Assembly: GCA_020861055.1 (NCBI GenBank)
Contig: JAJBTD010000238.1
Location: forward strand, 1 to 21,851
DNA: 21,851 nt
From: Clostridiales bacterium
Lineage (GTDB): Bacteria; Bacillota; Clostridia; Oscillospirales; Oscillospiraceae
Direction of reading: 5' to 3'
The notes beneath the pieces are model-generated. The model had not been told where the DNA came from. It saw nothing but the letters and a program-made list of their open reading frames with translations, and did not search any database. Numbering within the stretch: position 1 is the stretch's first letter; each line of letters opens with the position of its first letter. A program made the translations under genes and the position numbers. This document shows, piece after piece, positions 7,234-14,703 of the stretch.

Positions 7234-8223
7234 TCAGACCGTGGGGAAGCGATCCATGACCCCCCAAAAGGCCAGGATACAGGCCGCCGCGGAGATGGTG
7301 GTAAAGACGGCGAACAGCTTCTCCTCACTCCAGCCTCCCAGCTCCAGATGATGGTGCAGAGGCGCCATGCGGAAGATGCGTTTGCCGTGGGTGAGCTTGA
7401 AGTAGGTCACCTGGATGATATCGCTGAGGGTCTCGGCAATATAGATGATGCCCACCAAGATGAGGGCCAGCGGAATGTCCAGGGCGAAAGCCAGCCCCGC
7501 TACGGCGCCGCCCAGAAACAGGGAGCCGGTGTCCCCCATAAAAACCTTGGCCGGGTGGAAGTTGTAAATCAGAAACGCGCACAGCCCGCCGAAGATGGCG
7601 GCGGCAAGAATCCCCAGCTCGGTGTAGCCCCAATAGGCGGCCACCGCCACATAGAACAGGGCCACCGGCATGGTCACGCCGGAGGAGAGGCCGTCCACCC
7701 CGTCGGTCAGGTTCACCGCGTTCACCGTGCCCACGATGACGAAGGCGGCGAAGATCATATAGACCACCCAGGGGATCTCAAAGGTCACGTTGAAGAAGGG
7801 GATATACAGCTGGGACTGGAGATAGCCGAAGGAGCGCATGAGGACGATGAACAGAATCGCCGCCGCCAGCTGGAGCAGGAACTTCTGAGGGGCGGTCAGC
7901 CCCTCGTTTTTCTTGTACTTCACCTTCATGAAGTCGTCGAAGAACCCGATGGCCCCGAACACCAGTGCAAAGAGATAGACGAACAGGCCGCCGAAATCCC
8001 CCTCCATAAAGTCCGGGATGCCCGTCAGCAGCAGGGCCACCAGAATGCCCACGATAAACATGATGCCCCCCATGGTGGGAGTCCCCTGCTTGGACATATG
8101 CCAGTTCGGGCCGATCTCCTTGATGGTCTGCCCGGCGTGGAGGGCGATCAGCCGGGGGATCAGGAGCCGGCCCACCCCATAGGACACCAGAAACGAAATC
8201 ACTAAACTGAGTACAACTCTCAT
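7234..8223 (-). CDS. mraY: Phospho-N-acetylmuramoyl-pentapeptide transferase (MraY)
   Basis: MraY moves phospho-MurNAc-pentapeptide onto undecaprenyl phosphate, giving lipid I. The 329-residue multi-pass protein has all the family landmarks: GTPTMGGIMF (48-57), the Mg-binding Asp pair D96-D97 in GFFDDFMKV, NLTDGVDGLSSG (171-182), MGDTGSLFLGG (229-239) with catalytic Asp231, and the triple His 290-292 in PLHHHLELGGW. GGGAGG lies about 9 bases before the ATG. Downstream ftsW begins 64 bases later. The murE, murF and murD genes that often flank mraY are absent here, so its substrate must be made by enzymes encoded elsewhere. Confidence 0.98.
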   Translation of the reverse strand: MRVVLSLVISFLVSYGVGRLLIPRLIALHAGQTIKEIGPNWHMSKQGTPTMGGIMFIVGILVALLLTGIPDFMEGDFGGLFVYLFALVFGAIGFFDDFMKVKYKKNEGLTAPQKFLLQLAAAILFIVLMRSFGYLQSQLYIPFFNVTFEIPWVVYMIFAAFVIVGTVNAVNLTDGVDGLSSGVTMPVALFYVAVAAYWGYTELGILAAAIFGGLCAFLIYNFHPAKVFMGDTGSLFLGGAVAGLAFALDIPLALILVGIIYIAETLSDIIQVTYFKLTHGKRIFRMAPLHHHLELGGWSEEKLFAVFTTISAAACILAFWGVMDRFPTV

Positions 8224-8254
8224 CTTTGGAACCTCCCGTGTGCCAAACTGCGCT

Positions 8255-8314
8255 GCGGACGCACCTTCTCCTCAGCGTTCGTCCGCCCCTGGGCCGGGAC
8301 ATCCCGTCCCGGCC
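8255..8314 (-). promoter_or_regulatory. Two stem-loops in the PBP-mraY spacer, with a weak promoter upstream
   Basis: On the minus strand a perfect 9-bp stem (GGCCGGGAC / GTCCCGGCC, 8292-8314, 5-base loop) is followed by a second, imperfect stem (8255-8286, GCGGAC / GTCCGC core). Neither has a T tract. Just upstream, TAGAAA (8341-8346) and TATGCT (8318-8323), spaced 17 bases with a TGn extension, could be a weak promoter starting close to the first stem. The stems are seen; a regulatory role for mraY is inference. Confidence 0.4.
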
Positions 8315-8366
8315 TTTAGCATACCACATTTGGCCTGCGCTTTCTACTGTTGTGGAATGAAAAAGT

Positions 8367-10823
8367 CTAATCGTCCAGCCCCGTACTGGCGTCGGCGTCT
8401 GAGGTATCCGTGTCCTCGAACTCCACCGTCAGCAGGGTCCCCCGCCTGACGCTGGTCCCGGCGGAGATGCTCTGGCTGGTGCAGACGGTAGTGCTGGTGT
8501 AATACCCGGAGGTGCCAGTGGCCTGCATATACAGCCCCAGATCGTTGAGCACATCCACCACCTGATCCGGGGTCAGCCCCTTCAGGTTGGGCATCTCCAC
8601 CTCGTCGGTGGGCACCTCCTCTCCCATGTAGAGGATGACGGTGCTGTTCTGGGGAATGTAGGTCCCGGAGGAGGGAATCTGCCCGGTGACCGTGTCGCCG
8701 TTGCCCACCACCCGATAGGTCAGCTTTTTATTGTTCAGGGTCTGCTCTGCCTGGGCCTCGGTCTGGCCAGTCAGGTCGGGCACAGAAGTCAGCTCACCGG
8801 TGAGGTCGTCAGAGCTGTAGGACTTCTCATAGCCCCGATAGTCCAGCACCTTGGCCAGCAGCTTGCCCGCCACCGGGGCGGCCATGTTGCCGCCGGAGAT
8901 GTAGATGCCGGAGGAGGTGTAGTCGCCTCCGTCCACTGCCAGGGGACGGTCAAAGATGACCAGAACGATCACGTCCGGGTCGTCCGCCGGGGCAAAGCCC
9001 ATAAAGGAGACGATATTCTCCCCGTCCACCAGGGTCTGAGAGGTGCCCGTCTTTCCGCCGATACGGTAGCCCGCCTGATAGGCGTTCTTACCGGTGTACT
9101 TGGAGACGACCCCCTCCAGAATCTCGGCGCAGGTCTGGCTGGTCTCCTCGCTGATGACCTGGCGGACGGCGGTGGCCTCCGCCTCGTAGGTGGTGTTGCC
9201 GTCTGCGTCCACGATCTTATCCACTACATAGGGGGTGTAGAGATATCCTCCGTTGACCACCGCATTGAAGGCGGTGATCATCTGGATGGGGGTCACCTCG
9301 AACCGCTGTCCGAAGGAGGCGGTGGCCAGCTCGGTGATGTTGAAGTCGCTGTAGCTCCACACCTCGCCGATGTTCTCATAGGGCAGGTCGATGCCGGTGG
9401 TTTCCATAATGCCGAAGTTGTAGAAGTACTGATAAAAGGTGGAATACCCCAGCCGCTGTCCGATGTCCAGCAGGGCCATATTGCAGGAGTGACCGATGGC
9501 TTCCGCCAGGGTCTGGGTGCCGTGGATACCGGAGCAGCCGATGGTGTAGATATCCAGTTCGGTGCTGCCCTCGCAGTAGAACGTGCTGTTCTCGTCCACC
9601 ACTCCCTCCTCCAGCGCGGCGGCCAGCACCAGTGCCTTAAAGGTGGAGCCCGGTTCATAGGTGTCGGTGATCGCCTTGTTGGTCCACAGGGAATAGAGCA
9701 TATCGGAATAGGCCTGGCTGTAGGCGGAGTCGTAGTCCAAAACCGTGGTCTCCTCCTCGGTGAGCGTCAGCCCCTCCTTCTCCGCCTCAGCGATGGCCTC
9801 AGCCACCTCCGCCTCGGATTCCTCCACCAGCGCCTGGGCGTTCTCCTCCACCTCGTCCAGCAGGTCCTCGTCCTCAATGGTGCTGTAGTTGTTCAGGTCG
9901 AAGCCGGGAGAGGACGCCATCCCCAAAATGGCGCCGGTGTCGCACTCCATGACGATGATAGTGCCGCCGTTGGTGGTCTCGTACTTCTCGCAGTATTCTT
10001 CCAGCAGGCTCTCGCAATATTCCTGAATGGTGGCGTCCAGGGTCAGATAGATATCGCTGCCGTTCTCGGCGTCGTAGTAGTCCTGGAAGAAATTGAGCAG
10101 ATCGGTGCCGTCCTCGTCCACGGCGGTGACGATATAGCCCGGCGTGCCGGACAGCTCGTCGTTATATTTTGCCTCCAGGCCGTATGCCCCGTCCCCGTCG
10201 GCATTGGTGAAGCCGATGATCTGGGCCGCCATGTCCCCGTAGGGGTAATACCGTTTGGTGTTGGGCTGGAGATAGACGCAGCCGGTGAGTCCGTATTCGT
10301 CGATCAGCTCCCGCACCTGGTCCTCTACGTCAGACTCCACCTTGGTAGCCAGGCGCTTGTACTGGCTGCTGGTGTCCTGGCATTTCTCGTGGAGCTCTTC
10401 CTCGTCCAAATTCAAAATCTCCGCCAGCCGAGAGCAGACCACATCCTCCACATCCCAGTCATAATCAGAGGTATCCGTCCCCTTCTTCTGGGCGTTCTCC
10501 AGGCTCTCATCCAGGGACTGCTGCTTTTCCGCGATGGCCTTGGGAGAGATGATGACGTCGTAGACGGTAGAGCTGATGGCCAGCACATTTCCGTTGGCGT
10601 CGTAGATGGTGCCCCGTGAGGCGCTGACCGAGAGCTGGGAGGTCTGCTGGTTCACCGCCATCTCCTCCAGCTCGTCATGCTGGACGATCTGGAGCTGATA
10701 GAGCTGCCAAATCAACGGGATGAAAATCACAATTCCGAACACGATCATCAGCTTCACCGATCGGCTGAACACCAGCCGGTTCGCCGCCTTGCCCGCCTCC
10801 CGGATTTTCCGTTCCTTGTTCAT
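8367..10823 (-). CDS. ftsI: Class B penicillin-binding protein with two PASTA domains (FtsI/PbpB/SpoVD type)
   Basis: This is the septal transpeptidase that crosslinks glycan strands made by FtsW. The 818-residue protein has a short basic head, one membrane anchor (~22-42), a PBP dimerisation domain starting at ASRGTIYDANGNVLA (68-82), and a transpeptidase domain with SxxK at Ser393-Lys396 (PGSTFK), SCN at 446-448 and KTG at 591-593. Two PASTA repeats follow (~680-735 and ~742-803). An insertion of roughly 60 residues, extremely rich in Glu and Ala, lies at ~315-378, just before the active-site motif, where relatives have a short link. Bacillus has both pbpB and spoVD at this place; only one gene is here, so one protein may serve division and sporulation. 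The natural stop codon is TAG. Confidence 0.95.
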   Translation of the reverse strand: MNKERKIREAGKAANRLVFSRSVKLMIVFGIVIFIPLIWQLYQLQIVQHDELEEMAVNQQTSQLSVSASRGTIYDANGNVLAISSTVYDVIISPKAIAEKQQSLDESLENAQKKGTDTSDYDWDVEDVVCSRLAEILNLDEEELHEKCQDTSSQYKRLATKVESDVEDQVRELIDEYGLTGCVYLQPNTKRYYPYGDMAAQIIGFTNADGDGAYGLEAKYNDELSGTPGYIVTAVDEDGTDLLNFFQDYYDAENGSDIYLTLDATIQEYCESLLEEYCEKYETTNGGTIIVMECDTGAILGMASSPGFDLNNYSTIEDEDLLDEVEENAQALVEESEAEVAEAIAEAEKEGLTLTEEETTVLDYDSAYSQAYSDMLYSLWTNKAITDTYEPGSTFKALVLAAALEEGVVDENSTFYCEGSTELDIYTIGCSGIHGTQTLAEAIGHSCNMALLDIGQRLGYSTFYQYFYNFGIMETTGIDLPYENIGEVWSYSDFNITELATASFGQRFEVTPIQMITAFNAVVNGGYLYTPYVVDKIVDADGNTTYEAEATAVRQVISEETSQTCAEILEGVVSKYTGKNAYQAGYRIGGKTGTSQTLVDGENIVSFMGFAPADDPDVIVLVIFDRPLAVDGGDYTSSGIYISGGNMAAPVAGKLLAKVLDYRGYEKSYSSDDLTGELTSVPDLTGQTEAQAEQTLNNKKLTYRVVGNGDTVTGQIPSSGTYIPQNSTVILYMGEEVPTDEVEMPNLKGLTPDQVVDVLNDLGLYMQATGTSGYYTSTTVCTSQSISAGTSVRRGTLLTVEFEDTDTSDADASTGLDD

Positions 10824-10862
10824 GGTCTACTGCCTTTCCAGCCGTCCCCGGCTACTCTGACG

Positions 10863-10898
10863 AAAAGGGCGCAAGAAAAGATTTGTTTTCTTACGCCC
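10863..10898 (-). terminator. Internal intrinsic terminator or attenuator between ftsL and the PBP gene
   Basis: On the minus strand a 13-bp stem with one G-U pair (GGGCGTAAGAAAA / TTTTCTTGCGCCC, 6-base loop) is followed by TTTT. It has the shape of a rho-independent terminator but lies inside the dcw operon, 40 bases before the PBP start and about 60 bases after ftsL. I found no convincing new promoter between it and the PBP gene, so partial readthrough must feed the downstream genes. Confidence 0.7.
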
Positions 10899-10959
10899 CG
10901 TTTTCATTCTCTTTTGGTGGGAGCCATCCTGCCCTCAGCCTATGTAAGACGCTTTCCGC

Positions 10960-11478
10960 TTATGACCACAGGGATTCCCACAGGGTCTGAAGCTGCTCCA
11001 GCAGGCCGGAGCCCTCACTGTAGACCACTGCGCTGTCCGGCTCGGACAAATCCACATAAATCTTCTGATCGCTGCTGGCCTCGGACAGCCCTACATCCGC
11101 ATTGTCCACCGCTTCCTGGAGGGTCGCCTGGTCGAATACCTCCTCGTACCGCGCCTCCAGCTTGTCCCCCTCCTCCTGGAGCGAGGTCAGCTCGTCCCGG
11201 ACGATCACCGTCTCGGCATAGATGGTATTGAGTTGGGTATAGCTAAACAGAATCATCACAGCCATCACCGCCGCCGCCGCAAAGCCCAGCACCGGGAGGA
11301 TACTGACGCTCTCCTTCGGCCGGAGGTTGACCCTGATCCGGCTCTGGACCTGTTCCTGGGTCTGTCCCTTTTTCCGGGGACGGACCAGAGGCAGCTCCTG
11401 GAGCTGAGGACCGTTGTCCCGTTTCCGGCGGGGAGCGGCGCTGTCATAGCTGTAATATTGTCTCGCTGCATTTGCCAT
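10960..11478 (-). CDS. ftsL: FtsL-like septal protein
   Basis: The 172-residue product is bitopic: a long, basic, Pro/Arg/Gln-rich cytoplasmic head (1-57), a single membrane segment (~58-80) and an outside helix likely to form a coiled coil (~85-118), then an acidic tail. Sequence is poorly conserved in this family, so the call rests on topology and on its position between rsmH and the class B PBP gene, the classical place of ftsL. FtsL partners DivIC/FtsB and FtsQ to activate FtsW-PBP. The cytoplasmic head is longer than in Bacillus FtsL. GAGG lies about 10 bases before the ATG, a weak site. The gene follows rsmH by 18 bases, so translation may be coupled. Confidence 0.75.
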   Translation of the reverse strand: MANAARQYYSYDSAAPRRKRDNGPQLQELPLVRPRKKGQTQEQVQSRIRVNLRPKESVSILPVLGFAAAAVMAVMILFSYTQLNTIYAETVIVRDELTSLQEEGDKLEARYEEVFDQATLQEAVDNADVGLSEASSDQKIYVDLSEPDSAVVYSEGSGLLEQLQTLWESLWS

Positions 11479-11496
11479 ATAGCGATGCCTCGTTTC

Positions 11497-12447
11497 TTAT
11501 ATCGTAACCGGCTGGCATTTCTCACAGATGCGCAGCTTTGCGCTGCGGGCCCTGGGGTTGTCCCCGCACTCGTCAGCCGAGGGTAAAATCGGTTTTCTGG
11601 GCGTCAGCCGCACCTGGGGCGTCTTTCCGCAGACGCATACCGGGAATTCCGGCGGGCAGGTACAGCCCCTGGCCGCCTGCGCCATGGCGGTCTTGACGAT
11701 GCGGTCCTCCAGAGAGTGGAAAGTGATGACGCACAGCCGTCCGCCCGGATTCAACCGGGGGATGACCGCCTCCATGGTATCGGCAATCGCCCCCAGCTCG
11801 TCGTTGACGGCGATGCGCAGCGCCTGAAAGCTCCGCTTGGCGGGATGCTGCTTCTCCCGGAGTGCGGCGGCGGGCATGGCGGAACGGATGATATCCACCA
11901 GCTCCAGGGTCGTCTCGATGGGCCGTTCCTCTCTCCGGCGGCAGATGGCGGCGGCGATGCGGGGGGAATAGCGCTCCTCCCCGTACCGGCTGAGGATGAG
12001 ACGCAGCTCGTCCTCGTCATAGGTGTTGACGATGTCAGCCGCCGTCAGCGTCTGGCTCTGATCCATCCGCATATCCAGTGGGGCGTCCTTGCTGTAGGAG
12101 AAGCCCCGGCTGGCGTCGTCCAGCTGGGGAGAGGAAACCCCTAAATCCAACAAAATACCGTCCACTCCGACAATGGAGAGCCGATCCAGCACATCGGGAA
12201 TCTCCCGAAAGTTGCCGTGTACCAGCGACACCCGCTCCATCAGGGAGCCGAACCGTTCCGGCGCGGCGTCCAGCGCCGCCTGGTCCCGGTCAATGGCGAT
12301 GAGCCGTCCCGTGGTCAGCCGGGCCGCCACCTCTCTGGCGTGGCCCGCCCGGCCCAGGGTGCCGTCCACATAGACGCCCTCCGGCCGGATATGAAGCCCC
12401 TGAATACATTCCTCCAGCAGCACCGGGCGATGGGTATACTCTGTCAT
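11497..12447 (-). CDS. rsmH: 16S rRNA (cytosine(1402)-N(4))-methyltransferase RsmH (MraW)
   Basis: RsmH methylates N4 of C1402 in the decoding centre of 16S rRNA using S-adenosylmethionine. The 316-residue product starts MTEYTHRPVLLEECI and shows the SAM-binding region VDGTLGRAGHAREV, then GILLDLGVSSPQLDDASRGFSY and DAPLDMRMD, the Cys-containing CTCPPEFPVCVCG, and the usual end RSAKLRICEK. An in-frame ATG nine codons further upstream (12474) exists, but the chosen ATG has AAGGCGGGG at a proper distance and matches the family start. It is the first gene of the dcw transcript. The mraZ gene that nearly always precedes rsmH is missing. Confidence 0.97.
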   Translation of the reverse strand: MTEYTHRPVLLEECIQGLHIRPEGVYVDGTLGRAGHAREVAARLTTGRLIAIDRDQAALDAAPERFGSLMERVSLVHGNFREIPDVLDRLSIVGVDGILLDLGVSSPQLDDASRGFSYSKDAPLDMRMDQSQTLTAADIVNTYDEDELRLILSRYGEERYSPRIAAAICRRREERPIETTLELVDIIRSAMPAAALREKQHPAKRSFQALRIAVNDELGAIADTMEAVIPRLNPGGRLCVITFHSLEDRIVKTAMAQAARGCTCPPEFPVCVCGKTPQVRLTPRKPILPSADECGDNPRARSAKLRICEKCQPVTI

Positions 12448-12515
12448 GGCACAGCGCCCCGCCTTTCTCTCCATCCCAGGACATCCGCCCTGAAATCATC
12501 TTCGATGCTATGGTT

Positions 12516-12544
12516 AGTATAATTCTTTTGTAGTAAAATTGCAA
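12516..12544 (-). promoter_or_regulatory. Sigma-A promoter of the dcw operon
   Basis: On the minus strand TTGCAA (12539-12544) and TATACT (12516-12521) are spaced 17 bases, near consensus. The start would be near 12509, about 60 bases before the rsmH ATG. The terminator at 12710-12751 isolates it from the upstream gene. Confidence 0.78.
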
Positions 12545-12709
12545 CCCCTTGTAACTATTTTTCCCGATGAATCCTTTCCGTTTTTCCTTGCAAATCGGAT
12601 ATTTTAGGCCAAAAGTTTCGCCAATGATTCAATCAAGTTGCAAAAAACCGGAAATACGTTCCATTTTTCACAGGTTGCGGCACGAATTATGTCAATTGCC
12701 ATACAGCAG

Positions 12710-12751
12710 AAAAACCGGAGGGGCTGCGCTGTCTCCACGCCGCCCCTCCGG
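12710..12751 (-). terminator. Intrinsic terminator after the coiled-coil protein gene
   Basis: A perfect 10-bp stem (CCGGAGGGGC / GCCCCTCCGG) is followed by five T on the minus strand, about 50 bases after the stop codon at 12800. It ends the uvrC-rsmD-coaD transcript and separates it from the dcw operon. Confidence 0.85.
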
Positions 12752-12799
12752 CCACGCTTTCTCTGGTGTCGATTTGTGCGCCCTGTTCCGTTTCCCGGC

Positions 12800-13315
12800 T
12801 CAGTCCTCTTCCTTGGCTGCGTCGTAGGCCACGTTCTGGCTCCGGCGGGAGGAGGTGCTGCCCATGCCGGCCACCGCCCGGAACTTGGAACGGGACTGGC
12901 GGATCTCGTTGAGCGCCACGTTTACAGCGTCCTCTGTCCGGCGCATTGCGTCCTCGCAATAGGCGTTGGCCGCCTGCTTCAGCTCCTCAGAGCGCTTCTC
13001 CGCCTGTGCGGTGACGCTGTTGGCCTCCGCGCGGGCCTGACGGACGATCTCGTGCTCGTCCACCATCTGGCGGGCCTTATCCATCGCCTGCTGACGGATG
13101 CGGTCTGCGTCGGTCTTGGCCCCGTCCAGATACTCGCTCCGGGTGGCCATGAGCTTCTTCGCCTCGCTGAGCTCAGCGGGGAATTTATTCCGGATCTCGT
13201 CCAGCAGATCCAGGGCGTCGTCCCGGTTGATCTTGCAGGTGCCGCCCAGGCCGCCCTTGGCGTCGTCGATCATCCGGTAGAGCATATCCAGCAGTTCCGT
13301 TACTCCGTTTGCCAT
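12800..13315 (-). CDS. Predicted coiled-coil protein of unknown function, downstream of coaD
   Basis: The 171-residue protein has no membrane segment or signal peptide. From about residue 45 to 135 it is a long charged helix rich in Ala, Glu, Arg and Gln (e.g. AKTDADRIRQQAMDKARQMV), predicted to form a coiled coil, followed by a short basic Ser/Arg tail and an acidic end. Such proteins are often auto-named ATPase or ATP-synthase-B-like from the helix alone; there is no Walker motif here, so I do not accept that name. Helical resemblance to DivIVA-like scaffold proteins is possible but unproven. It starts 21 bases after the coaD stop, with AAGGA upstream, and is the last gene of the operon. 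Confidence 0.8.
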   Translation of the reverse strand: MANGVTELLDMLYRMIDDAKGGLGGTCKINRDDALDLLDEIRNKFPAELSEAKKLMATRSEYLDGAKTDADRIRQQAMDKARQMVDEHEIVRQARAEANSVTAQAEKRSEELKQAANAYCEDAMRRTEDAVNVALNEIRQSRSKFRAVAGMGSTSSRRSQNVAYDAAKEED

Positions 13316-13336
13316 TGGTATTACCGTCCTTTTCTT

Positions 13337-13846
13337 TCATTCTGTCCGCCGGGTCTGCCGGCAAAGCTGTTCTTCCATCTTAGCCTGAACATCGGCTGCG
13401 ATCTCTGCGGGGACAAAATCCTCCAGGGGGACCCGGTACATGGCCAGTTCCTTTGCAATGCTGGAGCTCAGATAGGTATAATTCTGACGGGCAGACAGGA
13501 ATACCGTCTCCAGACCCGGATTCAGCTTCCGGTTGATCATGGCCATCTGGAACTCCTTTTCAAAGTCCGACATGGCCCGCAGTCCCTTGACCACACAGCC
13601 GGCGCCCTTCTCTCTGGCATAGTCCGCCAGCAGGCTGGAGGAGGCGTCCACCTCTACATTGGGGATATCCGCCGTCACCCGCCGGAGCAGCTCCACCCGC
13701 TCCTGGGGGGTGAACAAGCCCTTCTTCTCGGCGTTCACCATCACGCAGACGATCAGGCGGTCAAACTGGACCGCAGCCCGCTTGATAATATCCAGATGTC
13801 CCCGGGTGACCGGGTCAAAGCTGCCGGGATAAATGGCTGTCCTCAT
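13337..13846 (-). CDS. coaD: Pantetheine-phosphate adenylyltransferase (CoaD)
   Basis: CoaD joins ATP and 4'-phosphopantetheine to make dephospho-CoA, the fourth of the five steps from pantothenate to CoA. The 169-residue length and the motifs are typical of this nucleotidyltransferase: YPGSFDPVTRGHLDII (6-21) with the TxGH motif ending at His17, KGLRAMSDFEKEFQMA (~89-104), and the C-terminal LSSSIAKELA that binds ATP phosphate. Its start overlaps the rsmD stop by 4 bases (ATGA type), showing translational coupling. The rsmD-coaD pair is a conserved Firmicutes neighbourhood (ylbH-ylbI in Bacillus). Confidence 0.97.
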   Translation of the reverse strand: MRTAIYPGSFDPVTRGHLDIIKRAAVQFDRLIVCVMVNAEKKGLFTPQERVELLRRVTADIPNVEVDASSSLLADYAREKGAGCVVKGLRAMSDFEKEFQMAMINRKLNPGLETVFLSARQNYTYLSSSIAKELAMYRVPLEDFVPAEIAADVQAKMEEQLCRQTRRTE

Positions 13847-14397
13847 ACTACAGTTGCGTCCTTTCGGTATAGAGTGACCTTGATCTTGCCATACCGATAT
13901 GTCCTGTCCTTCCGATACGGTGCAGAAAGTGCGGGCAGTTCCTTTTCCACCCTGCTTTCACAGATGATTATACCATTTTCCGAAAGGATGTCAATCTCAG
14001 CAATGGTTTTTAATGCATTTTCCAGCAGATCGGTGTCGTAAGGAGGGTCCAAAAAGATGAGGTGGAACAGCTCCCGCTGGCTCTTCAGGCAGCGCAGGGC
14101 CTCCCCCTGGACCACCCTGGCCCCATTCTCCAGACCGGTGTGCTTCAGGTTCTGCCGGATGAGGGCCACGGCCTCCCGCCGCTGGTCCACGAACAGACAG
14201 CTGGCCGCCCCCCGGCGGAGACATTCGCTGCCCGGCTGACCCGTCCCGGGGCACAGGTCCAGTGCCCGTCTGCCCTCGCTGTCAAGCTGGATGACGTTGA
14301 AGATGCCCTCCTTCACCTGGTCGGTGGTGGGACGGGTCTCCTCCCCCTTCAGCTCTCCCAGGCGACGCCCTCTGGCGGTTCCTGTGATGACACGCAT
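13843..14397 (-). CDS. rsmD: 16S rRNA (guanine(966)-N(2))-methyltransferase RsmD
   Basis: RsmD methylates N2 of G966 in helix 31 of 16S rRNA. The 184-residue product begins MRVITGTARGRRL and has the RPTTDQVKEGIFN stretch, SAM motif I at ~47-56, and the catalytic DPPY at 117-120. The start at 14397 is preferred because AGGAGG lies 8 bases upstream; a GTG seven codons earlier would put the start inside that ribosome site. Motif I reads ALDLCPGTGQPGSECL rather than the common DLFAGTGALGLEAL; the two Pro and Cys are unusual for the family, but the glycines needed for SAM are present. It sits between a small membrane protein gene and coaD. Confidence 0.95.
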   Translation of the reverse strand: MRVITGTARGRRLGELKGEETRPTTDQVKEGIFNVIQLDSEGRRALDLCPGTGQPGSECLRRGAASCLFVDQRREAVALIRQNLKHTGLENGARVVQGEALRCLKSQRELFHLIFLDPPYDTDLLENALKTIAEIDILSENGIIICESRVEKELPALSAPYRKDRTYRYGKIKVTLYRKDATVV

Positions 14398-14424
14398 ATG
14401 GTTTTCCTCCTCTGCCACCTGCCA

Positions 14425-14703
14425 TTAAAAGACAAAGCCCACCAGCCAGAATACCAGCAGGATCCCGCCCCAGATCAGATCCATGATCATCTCTGACTGA
14501 TCTCTCCTGTCCTCATAGGCCATGAGGACGAAGAAGACCAGGTACATGGGGCCGAAAACCCAGTGAGCCTCCATCCCTCCCATCAGCTCGATCATGGTCA
14601 GGATGACGGCGATGACCCCGATGCAGAGATCAATCACCATCAGCACCCGCTCCACCGTGCCTTTCTCGTCCCAGCCCTTTAAGCTAAATCCTCGTTTGCT
14701 CAT
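14425..14703 (-). CDS. Small three-segment membrane protein of unknown function
   Basis: The 92-residue protein has a polar N-terminus (MSKRGFSLKGWDEKG) and three hydrophobic segments, about 20-40, 47-62 and 73-92, separated by the charged loop AYEDRRDQSEM. I do not recognise the family. The ATG overlaps the uvrC stop by 4 bases (ATGA), with GGGAGG about 11 bases upstream inside the end of uvrC, which supports real translation and coupling to uvrC. The rsmD start follows 27 bases after its stop. Its place suggests only that it is expressed with DNA repair and housekeeping genes, not what it does. Confidence 0.82.
   Translation of the reverse strand: MSKRGFSLKGWDEKGTVERVLMVIDLCIGVIAVILTMIELMGGMEAHWVFGPMYLVFFVLMAYEDRRDQSEMIMDLIWGGILLVFWLVGFVF

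Larger units (their letters stand above)
12448..12799 (-). other. Intergenic region before rsmH; no mraZ
   Basis: This 352-base AT-richer gap holds the dcw promoter (12516-12544) and the terminator of the preceding gene (12710-12751). I see no coding sequence and no trace of mraZ. A perfect TTGACA lies near 12690 on the minus strand but lacks a good -10 at a proper distance. Confidence 0.7.
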
